From Anoplopoma fimbria (lineage: Eukaryota > Chordata > Actinopteri > Perciformes > Anoplopomatidae): a stretch of 64,000 bases of DNA. How positions within the stretch are numbered: position 1 is the stretch's first letter; each line of letters opens with the position of its first letter. Shown here piece after piece: positions 1-10,925 of the stretch. The notes beneath the pieces were generated by a model that was given only the letters and a program-made list of their open reading frames with translations, did not search any database and was not told the origin of the DNA. The position numbers and the translations under genes are program-made. The stretch spans positions 27,464,669 through 27,528,668 of the forward strand of contig NC_072456.1 of NCBI RefSeq assembly GCF_027596085.1, given 5' to 3'.

Positions 1-381
1 CACTAGTACTACCAATACTACTAATACTACTAATACCACTAATACTACTAATACTACTAATACCACTAATACCACTAATACTACTAATACCACTAATACC
101 ACTAATACTACTAATACTACTAATACCACTAATACTACTACTAATACTACTAGTACTACTAATACTACTAATACTACTATTAATAATACCACTAATACTA
201 CTAATACCACTAGTACTAGTAATACTACTAGTACTACTAATACTACTAATACCTATAATACCATTAGTACTACTAATACTACTAATACCACTAATACTAC
301 TAATACCACTAGTACTAATACCACTAGTACCACTAGTACCAGTAGTACCAGTAGTACCAGTAGTACCAGTAGTACCAGTAG
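1..381. repeat. ACT/AAT-type trinucleotide microsatellite
   Basis: Imperfect trinucleotide array of the form (ACTAAT)n with ACC and AGT variants, running from the window edge into an AGTACC-type end near 381. It is clearly tandem and has no coding character. The true left end lies outside the window. Confidence 0.95.
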
Positions 382-942
382 TAGTGGACATGTGAGGATG
401 GTAGCAGTCTGTGGGGATAACAAGGAGATATCCTCACATGAACCCAGCAGTGAGGCATTCAGGGCCTTCTCTCTCTCTCAGCCTGAGCTTTGCTTTATTG
501 ATGCCTCATCGTCACATGTGCAGAGGCAGAGCTGGAGTCAGGAAACAGAGAATGTTCCCCTCAAAGCTCCTGCAGAGACACCCTCACATGACAACCAACG
601 AGGGGCTTATTTATTATCTACATTATTGCTATTTCTAGTTCTTAATATTCAGTATGTACAAAGGAAGGTTGTGTAAACATGCACGTCTTGTCCAGCCACC
701 TATTTGATGATGAGAATACATGTATTTAATGTGGTTAAATGGTTGCATATTGTCCCCATTTCACCATTTTAACAGGATTTCTCAGCTCTATGAAACAGTG
801 ACGTGTTTTTGCACAGTGATCACCATGACAACTGTTCCAGTAGGTCGATGGATACTTTATTGATCAAGAGGGAAATTGAGGCATCCATTAGCTAATACGA
901 CACATACAGAACACTGAGGGCTAAAGAGTAGAAACACTGCTA
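382..942. other. Non-genic sequence with a short dispersed-repeat fragment
   Basis: No supported gene. Open frames of 94 and 75 codons overlap in different frames around 392-676 and show no recognisable domain. Around 846-882 lies a GATACTTTATTGATC-type motif that is very common as a dispersed fragment in fish genomes; a related one occurs near 18745-18790. Confidence 0.5.
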
Positions 943-1399
943 CCACAGACTGTATATAGAGTATATAAGAATAGGACGTAGTCATGGTGACGTCACTCAT
1001 TGGTTTGTGGATGTTATGAAGCCTCTAGTTGTGTTTTTGGCCGTCACCATCTTGTTTTTCTGCAACCAGTGAACAGGAAGTGACCATATATGGACTGAGG
1101 AGGAGTGACGTAGAGACGCCGTATACGTCTCTGGTGTCGACCTGTCAATCAGTGTGTAGCCCCGCCCTAAAGCATCCCCTGCTTTATGGTCTGTTTGACT
1201 CTAAATGGAGCATCATTTACTAAATGAACATCATGCTGTATTGAAGAAGACTTGAAACTAGAGATTGAGACCATAAACTCATGTTTACAATGTTTACTGA
1301 GGGAATAAATCAAGAGAGAAGTAGAGTCATTTTCTCATAGACTTCTATACAACCAGAGGAGTCGCCCCCTGGTGGACAGGAGAGAGAATGCAGCTTTAA
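943..1399 (+). repeat. Family A dispersed element, near full length
   Basis: Reference copy of a repeat present about nine times in this window. One end reads AGACTGTATATA then GGACGTAGTC and TGACGTCACTCATTGG; the other ends in CCCCCTGGTGGAC then GAGAGAATGCAGCTTT. It has no coding capacity. Other copies are at 5350, 16187, 43279, 43656, 52150, 54257, 61541 and 63790, in both orientations. It is likely a non-autonomous DNA transposon: the copy at 43.7 kb carries the same terminal sequence inverted at its other end. Confidence 0.85.
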
Positions 1400-1723
1400 G
1401 ACCCCCCTGTCTCTATAATATGTGCTAATGTGATTAAAGAGTAATTTAAAAGATAAATATATAAACAAATGCAGATTGTGCGTGAAGCTATCACAGCATG
1501 TGCAGCCTGCGTCGGTCTGAGGCTCCATGTGTCTCTGTAATGAGATGTAATTGGCTATTGGAGCGGAGGGGGGGTGACCTTTAGATCATCAGCCGTGCTT
1601 CATCCGTCTCTGGTGATTTGCTCCCTCGTGGTCTGAGCTCCAAATCACACCAGGAACAAGGATTCTAGGAAAATAAAGAGCGTAGTTCTTTTAGTGTATT
1701 TAAAGGCTTTAGTGCAGTGGTGG

Positions 1724-1760
<37 letters not shown>

Positions 1761-2469
1761 CCCTGTTGTTTACTTTCTACGGCGTACATTCCATCTTTGA
1801 GCCGAGGAGGAGAGGAAATGTGGAAATGATTACAGTAACGGGGGACAGGGGAGGGGTTTCATTTGGCTCTCCGTTACGTCTCCTCCTGCCTATTTACTCA
1901 ATTAGTGTTGCTGGCTGCTGAACACAAACCTCTCACAGATGATGTGAGTCGCTGCTCTTATCAGCCTTTTAAAAAACAACATTTGTTTGTGCTGCATGTC
2001 TCTTAACATTCTATCTCGTATTTAATGAAAACTTTAAGGCATTACTGGTGCTGTTTTCAACATACCTCATCTACAAACTGTTGGAAATTAGGAACTGTAA
2101 CTCTGTTTACATGCTGGATTCAGGGAACATCAATAGATTTCATTCAAAGCGATTTACAGAAACAATTGTGTTTCATTTCCTGACAAATCTCAGAACCCAG
2201 ATCTGTTTTTTTCTTGTTGCTGAAGGTTGAAAAGTGTTGAACTTTGGATAAAACGCTGCACTCATAGCTGGTGCTTTTTTTTTTTACCCAGCTGTCCAAT
2301 CAGAGTGGAGGAGGGGCGGGACAAATACCACAAAGACCAACAGTCACACTATCATCTTTGTCATTTAAAAGGCAACAATATACCTAATAATAACGTTTAT
2401 TTAGCACTGAAATTAGGATATATTAAGCATTTTGCAAAAAAGAAAAAACAGGAGAAGCTCTGCTCCTGG
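1400..2469. other. Non-genic upstream region of rai2
   Basis: No gene seen. It contains a (GTT)n microsatellite at about 1721-1760. The stretch 1500-1660 is of higher complexity and could be regulatory or an unrecognised non-coding 5' exon of rai2, but nothing in the sequence proves this. Confidence 0.4.
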
Positions 2470-2516
2470 AGGAGGAGGAGGAGGAGGAGGGAGGAGGAGG
2501 AGGAGGAGGAGGCCAG
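2470..2516. repeat. GGA/GAG microsatellite
   Basis: Purine-rich trinucleotide run of GGA/GAG. It directly precedes the GC-rich stretch leading into the 36-bp minisatellite. Confidence 0.9.
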
Positions 2517-2580
2517 GAGCTGAGCTCTCCTCCTCCCTCCAGAGCTCCGGCTGCAGGTCAAAGGCTGCGGTGAAGCCGGA

Positions 2581-2832
2581 TCTGGGTCTGTCCACGGTGG
2601 ACTGGTCTCTGCTGGATCTGGGTCTGTCCACGGTGGACTGGTCTCTGCTGGATCTGGGTCTGTCCACGGTGGACTGGTCTCTGCTGGATCTGGGTCTGTC
2701 CACGGTGGACTGGTCTCTGCTGGATCTGGGTCTGTCCACGGTGGACTGGTCTCTGCTGGATCTGGGTCTGTCCACGGTGGACTGGTCTCTGCTGGATCTG
2801 GGTCTGTCCACGGTGGACTGGTCTCTGCTGGA
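2581..2832. repeat. 36-bp minisatellite, exactly seven copies
   Basis: Seven perfect head-to-tail copies of a 36-bp unit that begins TCTGGGTCTGTCC and ends CTCTGCTGGA. Because 36 is divisible by three, the array stays open in several frames on both strands, giving 12-residue repeats such as LGLSTVDWSLLD on the plus strand. There is no splice or domain evidence that it is translated. Lack of divergence between copies indicates recent expansion or ongoing homogenisation. Confidence 0.97.
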
Positions 2833-4149
2833 GTCTGAGCTGAAGGAGTTTCTGGTGAACCTTCATGATTTCATCTGGTTTCTCCAGAATCCGACCCGGT
2901 GGCTCCGATGACGAGCTTTAAGAATAACTTTATAGAAACAGACGATCTTCTCTCTGATGGTCTGGTTTACTGATGGAGGTCTATAGAGGATCAGGACTAA
3001 ACTGAGACTGGTTCAGGACCAGTTAAAAGTCGTCTTTAACTGAGGACCTAGAGAGGGCTAACTGGAGACAGATTCTGCTGACTTGTGGAACCAGAGAGTT
3101 GTTTATCGATATGTGACGTCTCTGTTTGACCTTCTCTCTCTGTGATAACATGCAGACAAAGCAGAGTCAGACACTGAGAGCGAGGGAAGAAAAACAACGA
3201 GGAACGAGGGTCTCTATGTACTTTGGCTCGCTCTAGACTTTGCTGGTTAAACTTCCTCCTTCTCACATGATTCAAAGTGTGTGTGTGTGGGGGGGGGGGG
3301 GGGGGCACGGGCACGACGACAACCTGCTGGTGGTCACCTGATCTGAGGACTCAGAGAAACGAACACTAACACTGTTTTTATTCCTTCACATAAAACAGAG
3401 AACGTTATTTTACCGACCGTTAAGATAGTTTATTGTCCCCCCCCCATCGGGTGGAACCAATAGAGCCTGTGACTGGAGGGGAGGATCTTTAGATAATAAA
3501 GACTTCTTTTATATCGGTCAGCGAGGCTTAACTGTGTCACGGACCTTGTGACCGTGTTATCAAGCAGGAAATGTCTTGTCTCAAACTTCCTGGAAGGCAA
3601 GTGAGGCTGTGGCAGCAAAATAATGGGGAAAGGAGATTTAGCAGTTTCATTTTGAGGCTCCTTAACTTCTTTCTGAACCAGTTTTTTCATATTTTTGTTC
3701 TTGTGGAAAAGGAATACAAAGAATAGTGTGAGAAAGAAGTCCTTTTAGTCTGACCCATGACTTACAGCTTCATAAGTATATTACATATAGATATAAACCA
3801 ACATGACCCGCTGGTCAATCATTTAGGGAACTCACCTCTTCCTCTTTGAGCCCTTAAAGGGCCAGCGTGCAGCATTTCATCAGTGTACAGTCACCTGAAA
3901 CTAAGAACTGCTGTGTTTTCGTTAGCTTAGATTGAGTCCTTCATATCTACATGGACGATATCCAGCATGTTGCAGCGCCATGTTTCTACTGTAGCCCAGA
4001 AGGGACAATTCCAACACCGACTCTAGAGAGAGACTTTTTTACGTTTTTACGTTACCTGGAGACCCCCGTGGTTCTCTATGCGCTCGTGAAACTGTGATAT
4101 TCTGACTTATGTTCCAAAAATGATGTTATTATGGTATGCTTGTCCTATG
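2833..4149. other. Non-genic region upstream of rai2
   Basis: No gene seen. It has a GT run followed by a long G run at 3279-3306. The stretch 3855-4075 looks like a dispersed fish repeat (CCATGTTTCTACTGTAGCCC then CTCTAGAGAGAGAC), with a diverged relative near 40060-40155. Confidence 0.5.
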
Positions 4150-4418
4150 CAGTAACTCCTGTGTTCTGAGAGGTTAAATCTCTGTTTGTGTGAATGTAGT
4201 CTGGTGTCTTTGTAGAGAGCATAGATAACAGCTTCAGTTCTCCGTCATAAAGGTAAAGAGGTGTAAATATTCTAAATATAGCGTTCTCTTAAACTGATAT
4301 TGATTCTTTTAGGAGTCTAAAATACGTCCACAGCAGAACATTGATCTGCTCCGTGCTGGTTCTCCTGTCTGTTTCTACAAACATCTGCTGTAGTGAAACA
4401 CTGACTGTGGAGGAGAAC
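4150..4418 (+). repeat. Family B dispersed repeat, left arm of rai2-bracketing inverted repeat
   Basis: 269-bp sequence that recurs nearly identically in the opposite orientation at 7577-7845 and again in plus orientation at 19356-19573. It starts CAGTAACTCCTGTGTTCTG and ends CTGTGGAGGAGAAC. It lies in what should be the intron or flank upstream of the rai2 coding exon. Confidence 0.92.
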
Positions 4419-5349
4419 CTCACACAGACACACTGATAAACATCACTACTGTCCCTTTAAATGCCCACCACTAACTCTAGACCGTGTTGGAAACCAGCAC
4501 AGAAGCCTGAAGCCATAAATGCACAAAAGCTTTTATTGGGATCTTGTGCATGTGTTCGTATTCCCGAGGTGCACACACTCTCCCAGACCTTTCCCCCCCA
4601 CATGTGTGAAACAGTGACGAGGTTATCGGCCGACCGTCTGGCTGCAGATTCCTCCGTGTAATCCATCAGAGCCACATTACAATGTCTCATCTATGCCTCG
4701 GAACAATATAAACCCAGCCTGGGGGGATAGAGCGCTCAGTGAGGCAACCCAACACCACATGAAGGCTCTGCAGTAAAACAAAGGAAAAGTGTCGGCTTTT
4801 GCTAGAAAACCGGAACTGCGTGTGTGCTTTTAATTTAGTTTTTGTTATTTAAAAAGTATGGCTTACTTTGTTGTTTGTTTAAAGACCTCATCTTATTGTC
4901 TCTGGCTGCTCCCATCAGTATGAATAATTGACCCAGCTGACACGGGACGCATTGTGTCTCCGGGGGATGTTTCATCTCTGCAGATGGAGGAGGGTTGACA
5001 GCCGGAGCAGGCGGGACATGTGTTGTGTGGAAATGTGGTGTAGTGAAGAGGAAAAGCCAACACACAGAAGGTTTATAAAAGCAGGGAGGCTGAGGGCGAT
5101 GGATGGAAACATAGATGGATCAATTATGATGTGGATACTTTATTCTGGTAAAACCTTTCCTATGTAGATATTGGAGCTCCGGCTGTCTTCTGCTCCTTCA
5201 GCTTCATAAGGTTTAAAGACGTTTCTCACCACTTTGATGCAAGAAATACGCCTCAGGAATACGGAAAATTCTAACTGATTGTCCTGTCGTAACTAATATT
5301 TCAAAGATCCTAAATCTAAACCTTTTACAGTTATCTAGAAAACACCGGC

Positions 5350-5583
5350 CACGCCCTAAAGCATCCCCTGCTTTATGGTCTGTTTGACTCTAAATGGAGC
5401 ATCATTTACTAAACGAACATCATGCTGTATTGAAGAAGACTTGAAACTAGAGATTGAGACCATAAACTCATGTTTACAATGTTTACTGAGGGAATAAATC
5501 AAGAGAGAAGTAGAGTCATTTTCTCATAGACTTCTATACAACCAGAGGAGTCGCCCCCTGGTGGACACTAGAGAGAATGCAGG
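5350..5583 (+). repeat. Family A dispersed element, truncated
   Basis: 3' two-thirds of family A, from GCCCTAAAGCATCCCCTGC to GAGAGAATGCAGG. It sits less than 70 bases upstream of the rai2 coding-exon acceptor, so it occupies the end of the intron. Confidence 0.9.
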
Positions 5584-5640
5584 TTAAAGACTGATCATTA
5601 CAAACGATTGAATCCATAAACTTTGTGTTTCCTGTCTTTT

Positions 5641-5720
5641 CAGGGCTTCCTGGAAGAACAATGGATGAGACCCGTCAGTAGCACTTGATGAAGATTTCGA
5701 CTGACTCCTCAAACTGAACG
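5641..5720 (+). promoter_or_regulatory. rai2: rai2 coding-exon acceptor and 5' leader with two short uORFs
   Basis: A pyrimidine-rich tract ending TTTTCAG at 5643 is a good 3' splice site, so the exon begins at 5644. The leader contains two short upstream ORFs: ATG at 5661 ending TAG at 5681, and ATG at 5688 ending TGA at 5717. The second terminates three bases before the main ATG at 5721. Both are in the main frame but closed by stops, so they cannot extend the protein. They may tune initiation; that is inference. Confidence 0.6.
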
Positions 5721-7274
5721 ATGGAGGGAAGCGACAACATGACTCCGACCCAGACCGACGGGTGCAGCACCGAGGTGGGAGGAGGAGAAACCCCCGGTAA
5801 AGTGGAGGAAGGAGTCACCCCGCTGGCTCCTTCTGATTCCTGCGGCAGCAAAGGAGGGCTCTCCGGTGTGGTGGAGCCTCCTGCACCGCCGGCGACGAGC
5901 CCCGCTGCAGAATCTCCTCCGGGAGGCGTGTCGCTTAAAGTCGCCACCACCGTTTTACACCCGATGTGTCTGGGAGACGGCCCGCTGATGCTGCCCATCC
6001 ACCTCCAGATGTCCGGAGCAGCCGGGCCTCAGCTGGGACAAATGGGGGCGGCGCCGTACTTGATAGCGAGCCAGAGCCCGGTGTCGCTCCCTTTGGTGTT
6101 GGATCAGCAGGTCCTCCAGCACATGAGCCCCTCCGGCATTCCTCAGAACCCGTTCGGTTTACCTCCAGCCGTCGACCAGAAGTCGGCGGGACAGACGCAG
6201 GACGCCAATCTGCTCTCTCTCCTGCAGAATCCGGCTTTTGCGGCGATCCTGCAGGATCTGTTCCCCTCTCAGGCGGGTGCTTCACCCTGCCAGTCACCGG
6301 GCTCCACCTTCTTCCCGCTGCCTCCCCTGGCGTCGCCCTACGCCTCCCCTCTGGCCCCGTTAGTCCCCCCCGCCACGCTCCTAGTCCCCTACCCCGTCAT
6401 CATCCCGCTGCCCGTCCCTCTGCCCGTCCCGCTGCCCATCCCGGTTCCCGTCCCCCAGAACGAGGACTCCAAGGGGAACATGCCAAAGCCGGTTTGCACT
6501 GTGAGTAGAAGCACTCAGACGTCTCCTAAAGATACTACCTCTCCTCCAACGTCGTCACGCAGATGCTTGCCTTCGTTCCCGCCGCAACACTCGTCCCCGT
6601 CGTCACTTCCTGCGGATGACGGACAGGCTTTGGACCTTTCCGTCAGAGCGTGCCCCGTTGAACTGAAACAGGAATACCCCAGTCCTCAGCAGGAAGACGT
6701 GCTCGACCTGTCGGTGCCGGCTGCTCAGAGGAAAAAGTGCGTCCAGTCCAGCAGAGACGTGTCTTTCCGTTCTGGTCCAGACGGCGTTGGCTCGTCTTTG
6801 TCTCTGGGCGTTGAATGCACGCAGAGTTTAGACTCCAAACTCCTGGGCAGTCTGGCTTCGCTGGAGTTCAGCCGGCAGCACAAGTGGGTGGTCGACAGCA
6901 CCGCCGGCGGGTCGAGCTCTCTGAGTCAGCAGAGCGGAGCCGGAAACCTGGAGATCGTCAGCGCCTCGCAGACGGCCAAGGTCATCGTCTCGGTGAAGGA
7001 CGCCATCCCCGCCATCCTCTGCGGGAAGATCAAAGGCCTCTCCGGAGTCTCCACCAAGAACTTTTCCATCAAACGTGACGGCAGCCAGGCGGCGACCCTG
7101 CAGCAGCTCTACGGGGTGCCGACGGCGTCCCACGGCGAGCAGCACGACCCCAACAACCCGCACAAGAAGCTCCCCAAGAACAGGGCCATCAAACTGAAGA
7201 AGGTCAGCTCGCAGGAGATCCACTTCCTCCCCATGAAGAAGCAGAGACTTGCAGCGCTGCTTCCCAGGAAGTGA
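5721..7274 (+). CDS. rai2: Retinoic acid-induced protein 2 (RAI2), complete single coding exon
   Basis: Intronless 517-codon CDS, close to the roughly 530 residues of mammalian RAI2. RAI2 is a nuclear transcriptional co-regulator that recruits the CtBP corepressor. The two CtBP-binding motifs are visible: ALDLS at residues 303-307 and VLDLS at 327-331. The Pro/Val/Ile-rich segment LVPPATLLVPYPVI starts at residue 214. A conserved block beginning AKVIVSVKDAIPAILCGKIK starts at 419 and runs on to GLSGVSTKNF. The basic tail contains IKLKKVSSQEIHFLPMKKQR and ends at LLPRK, as in the family. The N-terminal third is Gly/Ser/Pro-rich and poorly conserved, so the start at 5721 was chosen as the first ATG after in-frame stops. 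GC content is high relative to the flanks. scml2 lies downstream and converges on it. Confidence 0.96.
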   Translation: MEGSDNMTPTQTDGCSTEVGGGETPGKVEEGVTPLAPSDSCGSKGGLSGVVEPPAPPATSPAAESPPGGVSLKVATTVLHPMCLGDGPLMLPIHLQMSGAAGPQLGQMGAAPYLIASQSPVSLPLVLDQQVLQHMSPSGIPQNPFGLPPAVDQKSAGQTQDANLLSLLQNPAFAAILQDLFPSQAGASPCQSPGSTFFPLPPLASPYASPLAPLVPPATLLVPYPVIIPLPVPLPVPLPIPVPVPQNEDSKGNMPKPVCTVSRSTQTSPKDTTSPPTSSRRCLPSFPPQHSSPSSLPADDGQALDLSVRACPVELKQEYPSPQQEDVLDLSVPAAQRKKCVQSSRDVSFRSGPDGVGSSLSLGVECTQSLDSKLLGSLASLEFSRQHKWVVDSTAGGSSSLSQQSGAGNLEIVSASQTAKVIVSVKDAIPAILCGKIKGLSGVSTKNFSIKRDGSQAATLQQLYGVPTASHGEQHDPNNPHKKLPKNRAIKLKKVSSQEIHFLPMKKQRLAALLPRK

Positions 7275-9290
7275 AGGCTGGAAGGAGGGGGATTACTTGT
7301 TTGGACCGCTCGGTGATTCCTCCAGAGTGTGTAACATGAAACACATGTGGGGACATTCTGTAATCAAACTCAAACACTAACATGTCCAATCAGAGTGTTT
7401 GGCTCCAACACGTTGCTCAAACTGAAGCTCATGAATGTCTGACAGCGAACACAGAAGTTACAGAGATGCTTTCTGACTTCCTGTGGCTTTTTTTTTGTAA
7501 TGCACTACTAATACACCGATATCCTAAACCAGAAATGTTTTTGTTGTCTGGCAGCTTTTAAGGACAGTACAAGAGTGTTCTCCTCCACAGTCAGTGTTTC
7601 ACTACAGCAGATGTTTGTAGAAACAGACAGGAGAACCAGCACGGAGCAGATCAATGTTCTGCTGTGGACGTATTTTAGACTCCTAAAAGAATCAATATCA
7701 GTTTAAGAGAACGCTATATTTAGAATATTTACACCTCTTTACCTTTATGACGGAGAACTGAAGCTGTTATCTATGCTCTCTACAAAGACACCAGACTACA
7801 TTCACACAAACAGAGATTTAACCTCTCAGAACACAGGAGCTACTGCCTCCTTTGCCTAGTTTGTGTTATTGGGAGACTTTGGTGAATATGAACTAACACG
7901 TTAAAATATATAATGATAATTTAATGTTATTATGCAGCATGGAGTTGCACAACCAGAAGCAGCTGTAGCTCATTTGCTGCACAAGAGAAACATGGCAAAC
8001 AGTAGTGCATTCCTCCTCGTGCAGTTTTTGAATCAAGAGGAAAGTGAGCAGCAGCAACAAAACATCTTTATATTAAACCAGTAAAACTCAGACTGTGGAG
8101 AAGAACCTCACACAACCATCCCTTTAATGGGCTCCGTGGCTTGGATGTTGAGGAACAGGAAAGACTTCTGGGTTCCAGTTTTCCATTTGGGTTCCTGGTT
8201 TGTTTCCACATGTCATTTTCAGTTAAGACCTAAAGCCCTGATGGTTGAGGTTCTCCTGTTCAGAGCAGAGCAGTAGTTCTAGCAGGACGAGACTGAATTC
8301 CCTCTCTTCTGATTGGTCGGGGTTTTAGCATGACGGGCTAATAGCGACTTGGCCACGATTCCCTTAAAAATGAATCGTGGCGACAGGCATTAGTCTTGAC
8401 TCAAAAACATTCTTACTTGGTTTAGCGGCTGGGAGAAAAATGGAATATTCTTCATATTTAAACTTTCTACGAGCCTGAAGACATATATGATGAAAGTATT
8501 TCTGGAAAAAGATTTGATTTTGTTCCTGGCTGATGTTTTTTGGGAGAAAAACACTTTTAAAATCACACATGCATGAACCACCAGAGCCCCCTGCTGTTTA
8601 AATATTGATTTTATTAAATTAAAAGATGATGAGTGGAACAGTCGGATTAAAGAAGAGAATAACTAGTGAGAGAAAATACTGTGGGTAATATTGTGAAGTG
8701 TTTTTAGTCTGTTTTTAGAATCAGACTCATTAGTTCCACGTGGTTTTAACTGTTATTTGTGGAGCATGGGTTTGATTCCGTCCCATGATTATGATCAGAG
8801 TTGTGAATGTTTATTTATCCCGTTGAGTGCACTTTGTCATAGTTTAGTTTGAAAAGCGTTACAGGGTGTCGGACCTGGAGGAACAAAGGACGGATGGATC
8901 TTCTTTTTTTTATTTATGTTCATGAACTTTACAGCCGTGCATCTTTAACTGGGATCCCTTTGGTTGTACAGGACTCCACCATAATTTATTCTCTGCACAT
9001 GTTATTTATACGATCTGTATGATATCTAGAGGACGGTCCGTCAGGAGACACTTCCTTTCCTTTTTCTTTTTTTGCTTCAGAAATCTGTCGTTTTGATTGA
9101 GATGTCAGATGTTTGCTTTCTGTACAGTTTGTGTGCTTTTTTATATGGAAGTGATTTTAAAAATCTCCGAGGTCTGACTTTGTGTCTCTGACTCTTCCTT
9201 TCATTTTTTATTCATCTCCAATGTGTCTGTTTGTGTTGATGGAACTGGTTTTGAAACAGATTAAAATGTTAGAATTTACTGATTTAATAA
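7275..9290 (+). other. rai2: Probable rai2 3' UTR
   Basis: No ORF of note follows the stop. A family B element interrupts it at 7577-7845. The 9000-9290 stretch is of ordinary complexity and contains ATTAAA near 9259, a plausible polyadenylation signal; AATAAA near 9960 is an alternative. The transcript end is not proven. Confidence 0.5.
7577..7845 (-). repeat. Family B dispersed repeat, right arm of rai2-bracketing inverted repeat
   Basis: Reverse complement of 4150-4418 with only about one visible difference by eye. It lies in the probable rai2 3' UTR. The arms are separated by about 3.16 kb that includes the complete rai2 CDS. Confidence 0.92.
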
Positions 9291-9373
9291 GTATGAAAGA
9301 GGCGTTCTGATAAAATTCAACATACAAATGCATTTCTTTAATCCAGCAAAACCAATATGGCAGTTAGTCTTTC

Positions 9374-9672
9374 TTCTAGAGCTGAAACCAACGATTATTT
9401 TCATTGTTTATTGTTCTGTCCAGAGTATTTTCTTAATTAATTGATAGTTCTTTGCACCGTGAAATGTCAGAAAATGGTGAAAGTGTCGATCAGTGTTTCC
9501 TGAAGCCCAAGATGACGTCTTAAAAATGAAGAATATTCAGTTTACTGTCATAAAGGAGGAAAGAAACCAGAAAATGTTTACATTTAAAAGCTGGAATCAG
9601 AGAATACTAAGAAATACTACAGAATAATCAATTATCAAAATAGTTGGCAATTAATTTAACAGTTGACATGAA
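9374..9672 (+). repeat. MITE-like element with GCTG(A/C)AAC ends
   Basis: Starts AGAGCTGAAACCAACGATTA and ends with ATCAATTATCAAAATAG-type sequence. Internal landmarks are AATGTCAGAAAATGGTG and GCCCAAGATGACGTC. It resembles a very common teleost MITE; relatives lie at 12561-12843 and 12975-13213. Confidence 0.75.
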
Positions 9673-10508
9673 GTTCTAAATTCTTACCATTTGTACTTTT
9701 TGTTGAACAAAACAAGTTGTTTTAGTGATTCTCAATCATTTTGTCTGTGTTCATTTATATATATGTCATTTTGACAAAAGGGGGGATTTGTTTATATCAC
9801 TGCAGTGTTTGAGCTTCAGGACTACAGGGACAGCAGAAGGATTGGTAGGTTATATGATTCAGGATGCAGAATTATCTTTTGTTGCTTTATTGTTACTATT
9901 TGATGCATCGCACCAGATGTTGCATCTGTAGTTTCTTGGCAGGTCAAAACAAAGAAAACACAATAAAAACCAGCTCAGAGTAAAGACAAAGAAACACAAT
10001 AGAAGTGTTCAGATAACATAACATCATATTTACAAACTCTGATACAGTAGGAGGCTGAACGCACCTTTAAATTACATTTTTGCTCCGCCAATAAATGCAC
10101 AGAGGAAGAAGAAAAAGAAGAATATATTTATATATATAATCATACATTTTAGTTTTTTACCCACCTGTCTTGGCACACTGTGGTCCTATTGGCTGTCAGG
10201 GTGGTGGGCGTGGCCTACCTGCTGGTTTGGAAAAGGGGGCGTGTCTTGGTGATTAATTGGGAACAGGTGTGAGACCTGAGGTTTGGAGAGGAAACGTTGA
10301 TCCTGCAGCCTCCAGGTTCTACTTTAATACCACTGAGTTTACTTTCATAGTCTTATGTCTTAATCTGTCTTAAAGTTTCTGTTTCATGTTTTAAATGTTC
10401 TGTGGAGAACCGGAGGAGCTCAGAGAAGCACCTGACCGAGAGCAGAGGGTCAATGCGGGGAGGAGACAGGTGAGCCCGCTCCTCTCACAGGTGAGCTGAC
10501 TGTGAGGT
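9673..10508. other. Intergenic, no gene seen
   Basis: AT-rich sequence between the convergent rai2 and scml2 genes. AATAAA near 9960 could serve as a distal rai2 polyadenylation signal. No coding or RNA gene is recognisable. Confidence 0.45.
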
Positions 10509-10633
10509 ATGAAATAAACAACAGCATTATGAAATAAATAACAGCATTATGAAATAAATAACAGCATTATGAAATAAATAACAGCATTATGAAGTAAATA
10601 ACAGCATTATGAAATAAATAACAGCATTATTAG
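10509..10633. repeat. 20-bp minisatellite
   Basis: Six or so tandem copies of ATGAAATAAATAACAGCATT with single-base variants. Confidence 0.95.
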
Positions 10634-10654
10634 TACAAATATTTAAAGGGTCAA

Positions 10655-10925
<271 letters not shown>

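Noticed and set aside
2413..2911. ORFs of 102-159 codons on both strands
   Set aside because: Openness is explained by a 36-bp unit divisible by three; no splice or domain support. Kept only as a finding.
5935..7223. Long ORFs on both strands overlapping rai2
   Set aside because: Shadows of the GC-rich rai2 frame; the rai2 frame alone shows family motifs.
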